DNA of 64,000 bases, taken from assembly GCA_046351395.1 (NCBI GenBank), contig JAXLYP010000001.1, positions 62,001 through 126,000 on the forward strand, given 5' to 3'. The notes beneath the pieces were generated by a model. It saw nothing but the letters and a program-made list of their open reading frames with translations. It did no database searches and had not been told where the DNA came from. The position numbers were made by a program, and so were the translations under genes. Origin of the DNA: CAYYKK01 sp046351395. Lineage in GTDB: Bacteria; Myxococcota_A; Polyangia; Polyangiales; Polyangiaceae. Shown one piece after another: positions 10,487 to 18,911 of the stretch (positions are counted from its first letter, which is position 1; every line of letters starts with the position of its first letter).

Positions 10487-13294
10487 ATGATTCGCCGCAC
10501 CCCTCCCGTGCGCTGCGCGCTCCTCCCGAACCTCTCGAGCTCGCTCGGCTCGCCCCGCTCACGGCGCCTCGCGCTCCCCGGTCTCGTCGCGCTCGCCGCC
10601 CTCGCGAGCGCGTGCGGGGGCCCGCCACCGAAGCCCGCGAAGGCGCCCCACACCGAGACGAAGATTCGGACGCCGGAGGCACCGCCGTCCCTCCTCGGTC
10701 CGGACGCGCCGCCGATCGACGCCTACTTCATCGGGAAGATGGATTCGGACGAGAGCCCGTCCGCGCTCGCGCGCCGCGGGAACGACGCGCTCGCGGTCTA
10801 CACGCGCGCCGGTCACCTGTACGCCCGCAAGCTGGACGTCACGGTCGCGCCCCCGCCGGGCGAACCGAAGGACGAGATCGATCTCGGCGCGCACGGCGCG
10901 TTCGGCAAGGTGCCCCCGCACGTCACGGCGACGGACTCGGGGTACGTCCTCCTGTGGGACGAGGCGATCGATCAGACCGAGGTGTTCAAGCTCCGCGTGC
11001 TCGACGCGAGCGGCAAGCCGGTCGCGGACACGCTCTCGTTTCCCCCGGTGAGCGACACAGTCAAATATGCGGGCGTGGCGGCGTGGAACGGCGGCCTCAT
11101 CCTCATCCACGAGTCGGGCGCGGACGGCACCACATCGATCCACGCGACCGCGGTCGATCCCGCGGGGACCAAAATCCTCTCGCCCCCGCAGCTCATCGCG
11201 CGCGGCGTGCTCGGGTGGGACTTCGCCGCGACCGCGAAGGACGTGACGTTCGCGGTCGTCGACGCGCCGACGAGCGCGACCGCGAACGACGGTGAGCCCC
11301 TCGGGCCCGTGCGCGCGTTCACGGTCGACGCGAAGGCCCAGAAGAGCGCGGAGGTCCGCGTCGTCGATCAGGACGTCTCGGACATCGACGTGCAGGTCGC
11401 ATCCATCGAAGGTGGCTCGGTCATCGCCTACACGGACCACACGGACATGGACGGCGCCGTGAAGTTCGCCGTCGTGAAGGGCGGGGCGCTCGCGGTGCCG
11501 CCGAAGCGCATTTCCGCGCCCCTCGGGGACGCGGCGTTCGTCCAGATCGTCGCGGCGCCGCGAGGCGCTGGCAAGCGGGCGCTCGTCGCGTGGGAGAACA
11601 TCGGCGAGGCGGGCACCGACACGCGCGTCCTCCACTACGCGTCCGTGGGCGCCGACGGCGGCGTCGCTCCCGACGTGGGTTCGTTCCTCGTCGACAAGCG
11701 CGCGAGCCACGAAATGGCTGCCGACGGCGACGGGTGGGCGATGCTGATGCTCGCGCCGAGCGAGCTCGCATCGAACGAGAACACACCGACGGCCGGCGAG
11801 GACGCCCCGCCCGTGCCGAATTGGCCGATGTTCGCGCGCGTCGGGGCGGATCTCTCGGTGCGGGGCTCCGAGCCCGTGCGCTACTTCGGCGCGAGTTCGA
11901 AGGAGGGCGTGCCGGACGTCGCGTTCGACCTGTCGTGCGACGCGGGGGCGTGCACGGCGCTCGCAGCGTCCGCGGCGGCGCCCACGTCGCTCTACCTCGC
12001 GGTGCTCCCGGCGCGCGCGTCGAAGTGGCAGCCGGTCGCCTGGAAGTCCGAGACGGGAAAGCGTCCCGCGATCCGGGACGCGCGCTCGCTCGTGATCGGA
12101 GATCCACTGTTCCACGTCGCGTCGACGAAGGTCTCGGGAGCGGGCGCGGTGACCGCGTGGACGACCTACTTCGTCGACGGGAGCACGCCGACCGAGGTGG
12201 CCCCGAAGGGCGAGCCGCCGTACGCGGCGACGCTCGCGCTCCGGTTCACGCACGACGACGGGACGCTCGGGGATCCGCTCGTACTCTCGAAGCGCGCCGT
12301 CAGCGAGGGGGGCGTCGCCGTGGCGGAGCTCCCGACGAAGGCGAAGAGCGACAGCGTCGTCGTGTGGGTCGCGAGCGAGAAGACTGGTCCCAACCTCTAC
12401 GCGACGCGCGTGGACGCCGACGGGAAGAAGACGCAGCAAAAGAAGCTCACGACGCTCGACCGGAGCGGCAAGAGCAAGGACGCGGGCTCCACGGTGACGA
12501 GCGCGGCGATCGCGTTCGCGCCCGCGCCGAGCGATCCAGCGAAGCGCAAAGGCAAGGACGGCGGGGAAGCGTTCATCGTGGGGTGGGTCGACTCGCGGGA
12601 CAAGAACGGCGAGGTCTACGTCGCGCGCATGAGCAAGGACCTCGACAAGACCGTCGGGGACACGCGCGTCACGAAGGCGGACGGGGACGCGGCGGACGTC
12701 GACATCCTCGTGCACGACAACGACGTCTACGTCGCGTACTCGGACATGCGCGAGGGCGAGAACGCGGACATCTACCTCGCGAGGCTCGAGGCCGACACGC
12801 TCAAGGTGAAGGACGAGGGCCGCGTGTACGCGTCGGGCGCGCACTCGCACGGCCCCAAGCTCGCGATGGCGGGGAACCAGCTCATGGCCGCCTGGATCGA
12901 GGACGGGCCGGAGGCGAGCACGATCGCGGGGGCGACGATCCGCGTCGCCGCGCTCGACCCCACGGGCAAGCTCGTCGCTGCGCCGTTCGTCGTCGAGGCG
13001 CCGAAGCCTGCGCTGGCAGCGATCACGGGTGTCGCGTCGTTCGCGTTCACCTGCGGCGCGACGGTGGACTCGTGCAAGATCGCGTTCAGCGCGCAGCTCG
13101 ATCAGGGTCAGGTGCTGTTCGGCCTCCCCCTCGGAAAGGACGGCGCGCCCGGCGCGCCCGTCCACATCGCGTTCCTCTCGACGGCGCCGCTCACGGACAC
13201 GAGCCTCGCGTTCACGGATCCGACCGCGACGACGCTCACGCTGCTCGAGCAAGCGAACGTCGGGCGCGCGCGGCTCGTCCACCTCGATTGGTAG
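10487..13294 (+). CDS. Large lipoprotein with propeller-like repeats
   Basis: 935 residues from MIRRTPPVRC; a TTG at 10451 is an alternative start. A long signal ends in the lipobox LASAC (ALAALASACGG), so the protein should be lipid-anchored. The mature part carries repeated blocks of the type W/AY-x-D-x-R-x-G-x-x-x-x-Y-x-A-R (WVDSRDKNGEVYVARM; AYSDMREGENADIYLARL; WVASEKTGPNLYATRV). That pattern is typical of BNR/sialidase-like beta-propeller blades. There are no catalytic residues I can assign. It follows the histidine kinase by about 40 bases on the same strand and might be the surface partner it monitors (inference). Confidence 0.75.
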   Translation: MIRRTPPVRCALLPNLSSSLGSPRSRRLALPGLVALAALASACGGPPPKPAKAPHTETKIRTPEAPPSLLGPDAPPIDAYFIGKMDSDESPSALARRGNDALAVYTRAGHLYARKLDVTVAPPPGEPKDEIDLGAHGAFGKVPPHVTATDSGYVLLWDEAIDQTEVFKLRVLDASGKPVADTLSFPPVSDTVKYAGVAAWNGGLILIHESGADGTTSIHATAVDPAGTKILSPPQLIARGVLGWDFAATAKDVTFAVVDAPTSATANDGEPLGPVRAFTVDAKAQKSAEVRVVDQDVSDIDVQVASIEGGSVIAYTDHTDMDGAVKFAVVKGGALAVPPKRISAPLGDAAFVQIVAAPRGAGKRALVAWENIGEAGTDTRVLHYASVGADGGVAPDVGSFLVDKRASHEMAADGDGWAMLMLAPSELASNENTPTAGEDAPPVPNWPMFARVGADLSVRGSEPVRYFGASSKEGVPDVAFDLSCDAGACTALAASAAAPTSLYLAVLPARASKWQPVAWKSETGKRPAIRDARSLVIGDPLFHVASTKVSGAGAVTAWTTYFVDGSTPTEVAPKGEPPYAATLALRFTHDDGTLGDPLVLSKRAVSEGGVAVAELPTKAKSDSVVVWVASEKTGPNLYATRVDADGKKTQQKKLTTLDRSGKSKDAGSTVTSAAIAFAPAPSDPAKRKGKDGGEAFIVGWVDSRDKNGEVYVARMSKDLDKTVGDTRVTKADGDAADVDILVHDNDVYVAYSDMREGENADIYLARLEADTLKVKDEGRVYASGAHSHGPKLAMAGNQLMAAWIEDGPEASTIAGATIRVAALDPTGKLVAAPFVVEAPKPALAAITGVASFAFTCGATVDSCKIAFSAQLDQGQVLFGLPLGKDGAPGAPVHIAFLSTAPLTDTSLAFTDPTATTLTLLEQANVGRARLVHLDW

Positions 13295-13325
13295 CGGGGA
13301 CACCCCGAGGGATCGGCGCGGGCGA

Positions 13326-14507
13326 TCAAAAGTCGAGGGCGTCGAACACCGAGGCGTCGAACGCGCGCTCCGGATCGTCGAGCACGAGGAGAGACGGGCC
13401 GATGCGCCGAGTTCGCCGGACGGCGTTCGGCGGGGGCTCTTCGAACAGACGCCGGACGGCCGCGACACGCCCACCGCGCTCGAGGAACACCACGAAGGGC
13501 TGCGCGGTCCCGACCTCTCCACCGGGGACGATGGCCGCGTGGATGTCGTTCGCCTCGGCGGCCTCCACGATCCCGCGCGCGTCGAGCTCCCCGTGGCGGC
13601 GGGGCGGAGCCGACACGGGGGAGACCCCTGTCGCGCCCGGTACAAACCGGATCGGGTATACGACGTCGAATGGCTCCCCCGATTCGGGCGGGGGAAACGT
13701 CATGGACGCGAGGGACGAGACGATGCACGCCGTGAGCTGTGCGTCCGAGAACGTGCTCGAGGAGGCGTCGGCGTTCGTCACTGTCCCATCGCCGCCGATT
13801 CGGAGGCGCAGATTCAGCGAGCCCGTCAGGTTGGGATCGCGAGCGAGGGACGCGCTGTAGCAGCGGCGGAGACGTGCGACGTACCGCGCTGGGGAGTACG
13901 AGGAGAGATCGTCCGGAGGGCTCGCCGGCTTCGGTTGCAGCGGCGGAAGATCCGGGAGGGACTCGCAGTCGACGGTCGTGCACCCGGTCGGCCAGGGCTC
14001 GACGTGGAGGAGGTAGCTGAAGGCGATCCCGCGGCCGGGCAGCACCGCCCCCCAGAGGGACGAGAGGACGCAGCGGGTCGCGTCGCGCCCCGCGGTGGAC
14101 GACGCGACGTCGAGCGCGCGCACGTGTCCCGCGTTCCCCGTGCGCCCGACGATCCACACGTCCGCCGAGGCCTGCCCCGGCGCGAAGCAGTCGAGCGTGG
14201 GGCGGCGCGCCCCGCCGAGGGCGCGCGCGACCTCCGCTTCACGGGGATCGCGTGGATCGTCGAGCTCGGCCGATGACGCGCGCGAGAGGACTCCATCCCC
14301 ATCCAGCGCACCAAACGCCGGGGGATCTGCTGGTCCCGGGGCGGGACCGACGTCGATGACGCGGACCGACAGGCGACCCGAGACCTGGGGGTGGACGTAC
14401 GCCGCGTCGGCGAGCTGCGCCGGCGCCTGGACGGAGGGCGCTCCCGCGCAGGCTGCGACGGACACCCCGAGGCCGACCGAGAGCGCGGCGCAGCAAAGAC
14501 GCAGCAT
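13326..14507 (-). CDS. Lipoprotein with AgmX/PglI-type C-terminal domain
   Basis: 393 residues with a lipoprotein signal (VGLGVSVAACAG). The segment at about 210-290 (VARLRRCYSASLARDPNLTGSLNLRLRIGGDGTV... LTACIVSSLASMTFPPP) has the conserved Cys pair and FPxP ending of the myxobacterial AgmX/PglI C-terminal domain, known from gliding-motility proteins and many secreted proteins. An earlier stretch (LDCFAPGQASADVWIVGRTGNAGHV... DATRCVLSSLWGAVLP) looks like a second, degenerate copy. The extra C-terminal 100 residues are unfamiliar. It converges on the propeller lipoprotein. A motility link is not shown by the context. Confidence 0.75.
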   Translation of the reverse strand: MLRLCCAALSVGLGVSVAACAGAPSVQAPAQLADAAYVHPQVSGRLSVRVIDVGPAPGPADPPAFGALDGDGVLSRASSAELDDPRDPREAEVARALGGARRPTLDCFAPGQASADVWIVGRTGNAGHVRALDVASSTAGRDATRCVLSSLWGAVLPGRGIAFSYLLHVEPWPTGCTTVDCESLPDLPPLQPKPASPPDDLSSYSPARYVARLRRCYSASLARDPNLTGSLNLRLRIGGDGTVTNADASSSTFSDAQLTACIVSSLASMTFPPPESGEPFDVVYPIRFVPGATGVSPVSAPPRRHGELDARGIVEAAEANDIHAAIVPGGEVGTAQPFVVFLERGGRVAAVRRLFEEPPPNAVRRTRRIGPSLLVLDDPERAFDASVFDALDF

Positions 14508-14592
14508 CGCCTCATCGACAACGGGTTCGCCCGCGTGTTCCCAGGATTCGTGCGCGCCTCGCGCCGCGCCGACGAGTTCGTCGAGGCGCCCG

Positions 14593-15534
14593 TCAGAGCG
14601 CGCAGTAGCTCGGGAAGCCCTGGGGCAGCGCTGACGCGTAGGGCTCGGGGTTCACCCCGAACGGGTGGTCCTCGAGGAACTGCCACGCAGAAGCGCGGCC
14701 GTCGGGCGGCACGGTGTGGCCCATCCCGTGATCGCAGAGGAAGGAGAAGCGCTGATGGTCGCTCATCCACTTTTGGTACTTGGTCTGCTCGTCCTGGAAG
14801 TTGACGATGACCACATCGTCCGGGCCGCCATGGAACAGCATGGCGGCGTAGTAGTTCTCGGGATCCTGGAGGGGCGGGTCGCCGAACTGCGCGCCCGAGT
14901 ACACGACCACGCTCGCGAGGTACCCGGAGCGGCGCGCGGCGAACTGCGTCGTGTGGATCGCGCCCGCGCTGAACCCGACGGAGTGAACGTGCCGGAGATC
15001 GACGCCCTTCTGATCGAGGAGGCACGCGAGCACCTCGTCGGCGAGGCGCAGATCGTCGTCCCGCTCGCCGGTGTCGAGGAACCAAGGCAGCGTGCTCTGC
15101 TCGGGGTCGTGATAGGGCGCCGCGACCGCGCCGCCCATCGCGAGGATCTCCTTCACCGCGGCGTCGCCGAGCGCGTACGTCGCTTCGGTCGGAGACCCTC
15201 CAGCGCCGTGCCAATAGAACACGAGCGGGCCATCCATCGTGTCCGCGGCGGCGGAGAGGTGAAGCTCGACGGCGCGCGCGGGGATGCCCGCGGGCGCGAA
15301 CGTGACCTTGCCGTCCACGAGCGTCGGACACGTCCCCGTCGCCTTGGGAACGAACGCGGCGCTCGGCGTCGTGTGCTCGGGGTGCTGCATCCACGAGCTC
15401 GTCGAGCTCAACGCGGAACTGGCGCTCCCCGCGCCGCCCGCGCCGGTCGTCGTCGCTCCGGCGTGCGCGTCGTCGTTCGCGCCGTTGCAGCTGAGAAGGA
15501 GAGCCGAAGCGAGGAGCAGCGAGCCGGATCGCAT
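14593..15534 (-). CDS. Secreted esterase / poly(3-hydroxybutyrate) depolymerase-like lipoprotein
   Basis: 313 residues from MRSGSLLLASALLLSCNG, a lipoprotein signal followed by a Thr/Gly/Ala linker. The fold is an alpha/beta hydrolase. The oxyanion segment is YWHGAGGSP, the nucleophile elbow is GFSAG, the acid is probably in HGGPDDV and the base in DHGMGHTVP. The arrangement recalls LpqC/PHB-depolymerase-like enzymes that cleave polyester or feruloyl esters. The open frame extends to 15891, but that part is antisense to another gene. It starts 46 bases from, and diverges from, the metal-transport operon. Confidence 0.8.
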   Translation of the reverse strand: MRSGSLLLASALLLSCNGANDDAHAGATTTGAGGAGSASSALSSTSSWMQHPEHTTPSAAFVPKATGTCPTLVDGKVTFAPAGIPARAVELHLSAAADTMDGPLVFYWHGAGGSPTEATYALGDAAVKEILAMGGAVAAPYHDPEQSTLPWFLDTGERDDDLRLADEVLACLLDQKGVDLRHVHSVGFSAGAIHTTQFAARRSGYLASVVVYSGAQFGDPPLQDPENYYAAMLFHGGPDDVVIVNFQDEQTKYQKWMSDHQRFSFLCDHGMGHTVPPDGRASAWQFLEDHPFGVNPEPYASALPQGFPSYCAL

Positions 15535-15580
15535 GGGGAGGTTCAGTCTAGCGCTCCTCGAGCGTGATAAGACGGGACCC

Positions 15581-16216
15581 GTGGCGGATGAAGCCTCCCG
15601 CGCGATCGCCATCTCGCCGCCGCCGGGGCGCGCGGAGACGCTCCACGTCGCGCGCGCGCTGTTCCTCGTGGCGTTCTGGTCGGTCGCGGCGATCACCACG
15701 CAGGCGAACACGCGGCGCTCCGCCGCCGCAGAGGGCGCGTCCGACCCGCCGTTCGTCGCGCGGTTCGGGTCCCTCGACCCGACGTCCCAGCGCGCGTACC
15801 GCGCGCTCCAGGAGGGTCTCGTCGAAGCGGAGCGGTTCCGCGCGCGGCGCGGCGCCTGGCCGACGGCCGCCGAGCTCGCCGAGGATCTCATCCCGCCGTT
15901 CGCGCCCGACCCGATCGACCGCGCGGGCTACGCGTGGACGTCGTTCGCGGCCGGGCGCATCGTGAACTACGTCGGCGTACCGACCGACCCGACGGCGCGC
16001 ACGTTCGTCGCGATCCTCATCGAGCCCGAGCCCGGGGCGGCGATCGATCCGCGCCTCGTGCCGGACGAGATCCACCACGACGTCGCGGGGACGCTCGTCC
16101 ACGTGAGCACGTTCGTGGGCACGGGCCCCGGCCCACGCGCCGCGGAGCCCAGCGTCAACTTCGCGGAGGGGTGGCAACAGATCCTGATTGGCCCCGCGAG
16201 CGTATTGGGTCGATAG
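15581..16216 (+). CDS. Small membrane-anchored protein leading a metal ABC operon (DUF6162-like)
   Basis: About 211 residues from the GTG at 15581. An ATG at 15533 would overlap the divergent esterase start and leave no promoter space. One N-terminal helix (LHVARALFLVAFWSVAAITTQA) is followed by a soluble domain with YRALQEGLVEAERFRARRGAWPTAAELAEDLIPPF. The order (this protein, binding protein, ATPase, permease) and the GAWP...A.L.PPF pattern recall the DUF6162 family that accompanies zinc-type ABC importers in Proteobacteria. The family assignment is from memory and moderate. Nine bases separate it from the binding-protein gene. Confidence 0.6.
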   Translation: MADEASRAIAISPPPGRAETLHVARALFLVAFWSVAAITTQANTRRSAAAEGASDPPFVARFGSLDPTSQRAYRALQEGLVEAERFRARRGAWPTAAELAEDLIPPFAPDPIDRAGYAWTSFAAGRIVNYVGVPTDPTARTFVAILIEPEPGAAIDPRLVPDEIHHDVAGTLVHVSTFVGTGPGPRAAEPSVNFAEGWQQILIGPASVLGR

Positions 16217-16224
16217 GAACCCCG

Positions 16225-17232
16225 ATGCGCCTCCGTCCCTTCTGGCTCCTCGTCGTCGCGCTCCTCATCCTCGCGGGCTGCGGAAACGGCGCATCCCCCA
16301 CGGGCGCGGGGACATCCGCGGGCTCGAGCGCCGCCTCCGTGAAGCAGCCCCCGAAGCCGAGCGGTGCCTCGAGCGCGGACGCGGCGACGGCGGCGCCGAT
16401 CGCTCCCCGAGACGCATCGAAGACGCTGAAGATCGGCGTGACGCTCCACCCCTACTACTCGTGGGTCGCGAACGTCCTCGGGGACGCGAAGGGCGTGGAG
16501 CTCGTCGCGATCCTCCCGGGCGACGTGGACTCGGGCGACTACCAGCCGAGCCCCGAGGACATCAAGAAGCTGTCGGACCTGGACGGGCTCGTCGTGAACG
16601 GCATCGGCCACGACGAGTTCATCCCGGACATGGTCAAGGCGTCGGGCAACGCGTCGCTCGTCGTGATCAAGGCGAACGACGGAACGCCCCTGCTCCCCGG
16701 CGCGCACGGCGAGGCGGTGAACTCGCACACGTTCCTGTCGTTCACGAACGCGATCCAGCAGACGTACGCGATCGCGAAGATCCTCGGGCAGCTGAGGCCC
16801 GACCTGAACGACGCCCTCCAGAAGAACGCGGACGAGTATGCGAAGCGCCTCCGGAAGATCAAGGCGAGCGCCGCGACCCAGCTCGCGAACGCGAAGACGA
16901 AGCGCGTCGTGACGGTGCACGACGGGTACAGCTACCTCTGCCAGGAGTTCGGCGTCTCGATCGCGGGCGTCGTGCAGCCGTCCCACGGGTTGACGCCGTC
17001 CGCGGAGGAGCTCGGCGGTATGGTCGACCTGCTGGGGAAGGAGAAGATCGACGTCATCCTCACGGAGGAGTCGTTCCCGGCGAAGCTCCTCGACGTGCTC
17101 GCGAAGTCCCGCCCCGTGCGCGTGTACGTGATCAGCCACGTCGCGAAGGGGAAGTACCGCGCGAGCGAGTTCGAAGAGGTCATGCAGCAGAACGTCGATA
17201 CGCTCGTGAAGGCGCTCGTGACGGACGGATGA
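16225..17232 (+). CDS. Metal ABC transporter substrate-binding lipoprotein (ZnuA/TroA family)
   Basis: 335 residues with the lipobox LILAGC. After an Ala/Ser linker the cluster A-I fold begins (LKIGVTLHPYYSWVANVLG). Likely metal ligands are His in LHPYYS, His in NGIGHDEF, His in AVNSHTFLS or VTVHDGYSYL, and the acidic residue in LTEESF. The long backbone helix (KRLRKIKASAATQL) is present. There is no His-rich flexible loop as in many ZnuA proteins, so zinc and manganese cannot be separated. It captures metal outside the inner membrane and hands it to the permease two genes downstream. Confidence 0.9.
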   Translation: MRLRPFWLLVVALLILAGCGNGASPTGAGTSAGSSAASVKQPPKPSGASSADAATAAPIAPRDASKTLKIGVTLHPYYSWVANVLGDAKGVELVAILPGDVDSGDYQPSPEDIKKLSDLDGLVVNGIGHDEFIPDMVKASGNASLVVIKANDGTPLLPGAHGEAVNSHTFLSFTNAIQQTYAIAKILGQLRPDLNDALQKNADEYAKRLRKIKASAATQLANAKTKRVVTVHDGYSYLCQEFGVSIAGVVQPSHGLTPSAEELGGMVDLLGKEKIDVILTEESFPAKLLDVLAKSRPVRVYVISHVAKGKYRASEFEEVMQQNVDTLVKALVTDG

Positions 17233-17966
17233 GCGAGCCCGCGCCCGGCGTCGTCCCTGTCGGAGAGCCCGCCCTCACGGCGCGCGGCGTGCGTGTCACG
17301 CGCGAGGGGCGCGCGCTCGTAGATGGCGTGGACCTCACCGTCTCGCGGGGCGCGGTCCACGCGATCATCGGGCCGAACGGCGCGGGCAAGAGCACCCTGC
17401 TCGCCGCGCTCCTCGGGCACGTCGACTTCGAAGGCGAGGTGAAGCTCCACGCGCGCTCGAGCGGCCGCGTCGGGTACGTCCCGCAGGCGTTCCCGGTGGA
17501 CCGCACGCTCCCCGTGACGGTGATCGAGTTCCTCGCGCTCTCGCGGCAGCGCTGGCCGATCTGCCTCGGCGTGAAGAAGGCGCTCCGCGCGCCCCTCGAG
17601 GCGCTGCTCGAGCGCGTCGGACTCGGCGGGTTCGGAGCCCGCCGCCTCGGGTCGCTCTCGGGCGGAGAGCTCCAACGCGTCCTCCTCGCGAACGCCATCG
17701 ATCCGGAGCCCGAGCTCCTTTTCCTCGACGAGCCCGCGAGCGGCCTCGACGCGACGAGCGAGGCGCGCCTCGAGGATCTCGTCGACGAGGCGCGCGGTCG
17801 GGGCGTCGCCACCGTGATCGTTTCGCACGACGCGGCACAGGTCCACCGCATCGCGGACGCCGTAACGTGGCTCGACGTGAAGGTGCAGAAGACGGGCACG
17901 GTCGCGGACGTGTTCGGGGACGAGGCGCAGTTCCCGTTCACGCGCGTCGCGAGGCCCACGAGATGA
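17229..17966 (+). CDS. Metal ABC transporter ATP-binding protein
   Basis: 245 residues with every ABC ATPase motif: Walker A GPNGAGKST, Q-loop GYVPQAFPVD, signature LSGGELQR, Walker B LLFLDEPASGLD and the H-loop His in VIVSHD. Best resemblance is to ZnuC/TroB-type ATPases. The ATG overlaps the stop of the binding-protein gene (ATGA), and its own stop overlaps the permease start (ATGA), so all three are coupled. The much longer upstream open frame is a shadow of the binding-protein gene. Confidence 0.93.
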   Translation: MSEPAPGVVPVGEPALTARGVRVTREGRALVDGVDLTVSRGAVHAIIGPNGAGKSTLLAALLGHVDFEGEVKLHARSSGRVGYVPQAFPVDRTLPVTVIEFLALSRQRWPICLGVKKALRAPLEALLERVGLGGFGARRLGSLSGGELQRVLLANAIDPEPELLFLDEPASGLDATSEARLEDLVDEARGRGVATVIVSHDAAQVHRIADAVTWLDVKVQKTGTVADVFGDEAQFPFTRVARPTR

Positions 17967-18835
17967 GCTCGTTTTACGCGTGGCTCGCCGCGCTCGCGAG
18001 GAGCGGGAAGCTGCCGCACGCGTTCGAGTACCCATTCATCACGCGCGGGATCCTCGCGGCGATCCTCCTCGCGCCCCTCCTCGGTGGCTTGAGCCACGTG
18101 GTCGTCGCGCGGCGCATGGCGTTCTTCAGCTCCGTCATCGGGCATGGCGCGCTCACGGGGCTCACGCTGGGCCTCCTGCTCGGCGCTTCGCCCGACACGC
18201 CGTGGCTCGGGATGATGGGGTTCTGCGTGATGCTCGGGATCGGCATCTCGTACGTGAAGCGCCGCTCACCGCTCTCGCCGGACACGCTCATCGGCGTGTT
18301 CATGGCGCTCACGCTGGGCCTCGGCGTGTGCCTTCTCGTCGCGGCGACCAAGACGTTCAACATCCACCAGATCGAGGGGCTGATGTTCGGCTCTCTCCTC
18401 ACGGTGACGGATCTCGACCTGCTCGTCCTGCTCGTCGGGTCGGTCGTGATCGGAGCGCTCGTCGCTTGGCGGTACAACGCGCTCCTGCTCGACAGCCTCG
18501 ACACGCGGCTCGCGTCGACGGCGCGCGTCGACACGACGTTCATCGAGTACGCGTTCGTCGTCCTGCTCACGGCGGCGATCGTGGTGAGCCTGAAGATCGT
18601 CGGCGCGCTCCTCGTCGAGGCGCTCGTCGTCGTGCCGGCGGCGGCGGCGCGGAACGTCGCGCGAACGGCGCGGGGCTACTGGCTCGGCAGCATCGCGATC
18701 GCGCTCGTCTCGGGCGTCGCGGGGATCTTCGTGTCGAGCGCGTGGGCCGTGCCCACCGGCGGCGCCGTCGTGCTGACGCTGAGCGCGGCGTTCTTCGTCA
18801 CGCTCGCGCTTCGGCGGTTCGTTCGGTCGGGCTAG
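17963..18835 (+). CDS. Metal ABC transporter permease (ABC-3 family)
   Basis: 290 residues with about eight hydrophobic segments. The N-terminal block (FITRGILAAILLAPLLGGLSHVVVARRMAFFSS) and the GHGALTGLTLG loop are characteristic of ZnuB/TroC/MntB permeases. The late segment (LLTAAIVVSLKIVGALLVEALVVVPAAAARNVAR) is the conserved metal-path helix of the family. It should pair with the preceding ATPase and binding protein to import zinc or manganese. A hairpin directly overlapping the stop codon may end the transcript. Confidence 0.92.
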   Translation: MSSFYAWLAALARSGKLPHAFEYPFITRGILAAILLAPLLGGLSHVVVARRMAFFSSVIGHGALTGLTLGLLLGASPDTPWLGMMGFCVMLGIGISYVKRRSPLSPDTLIGVFMALTLGLGVCLLVAATKTFNIHQIEGLMFGSLLTVTDLDLLVLLVGSVVIGALVAWRYNALLLDSLDTRLASTARVDTTFIEYAFVVLLTAAIVVSLKIVGALLVEALVVVPAAAARNVARTARGYWLGSIAIALVSGVAGIFVSSAWAVPTGGAVVLTLSAAFFVTLALRRFVRSG

Positions 18836-18856
18836 AGCACCACACGATCGGTGCTC
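18835..18856. terminator. Hairpin between metal permease and ferritin-like gene
   Basis: Perfect 7-base arms (GAGCACC and GGTGCTC) flank an 8-base loop immediately after the permease stop. The site sits between convergent genes, which fits a terminator. There is no run of T residues on either side, so an intrinsic terminator is not certain. Confidence 0.45.
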
Positions 18857-18911
18857 GAGCCGAGCGCGCGCGATCTTCGACCCAGCGCCGAATCCACGCG
18901 CGCCACGCTCT

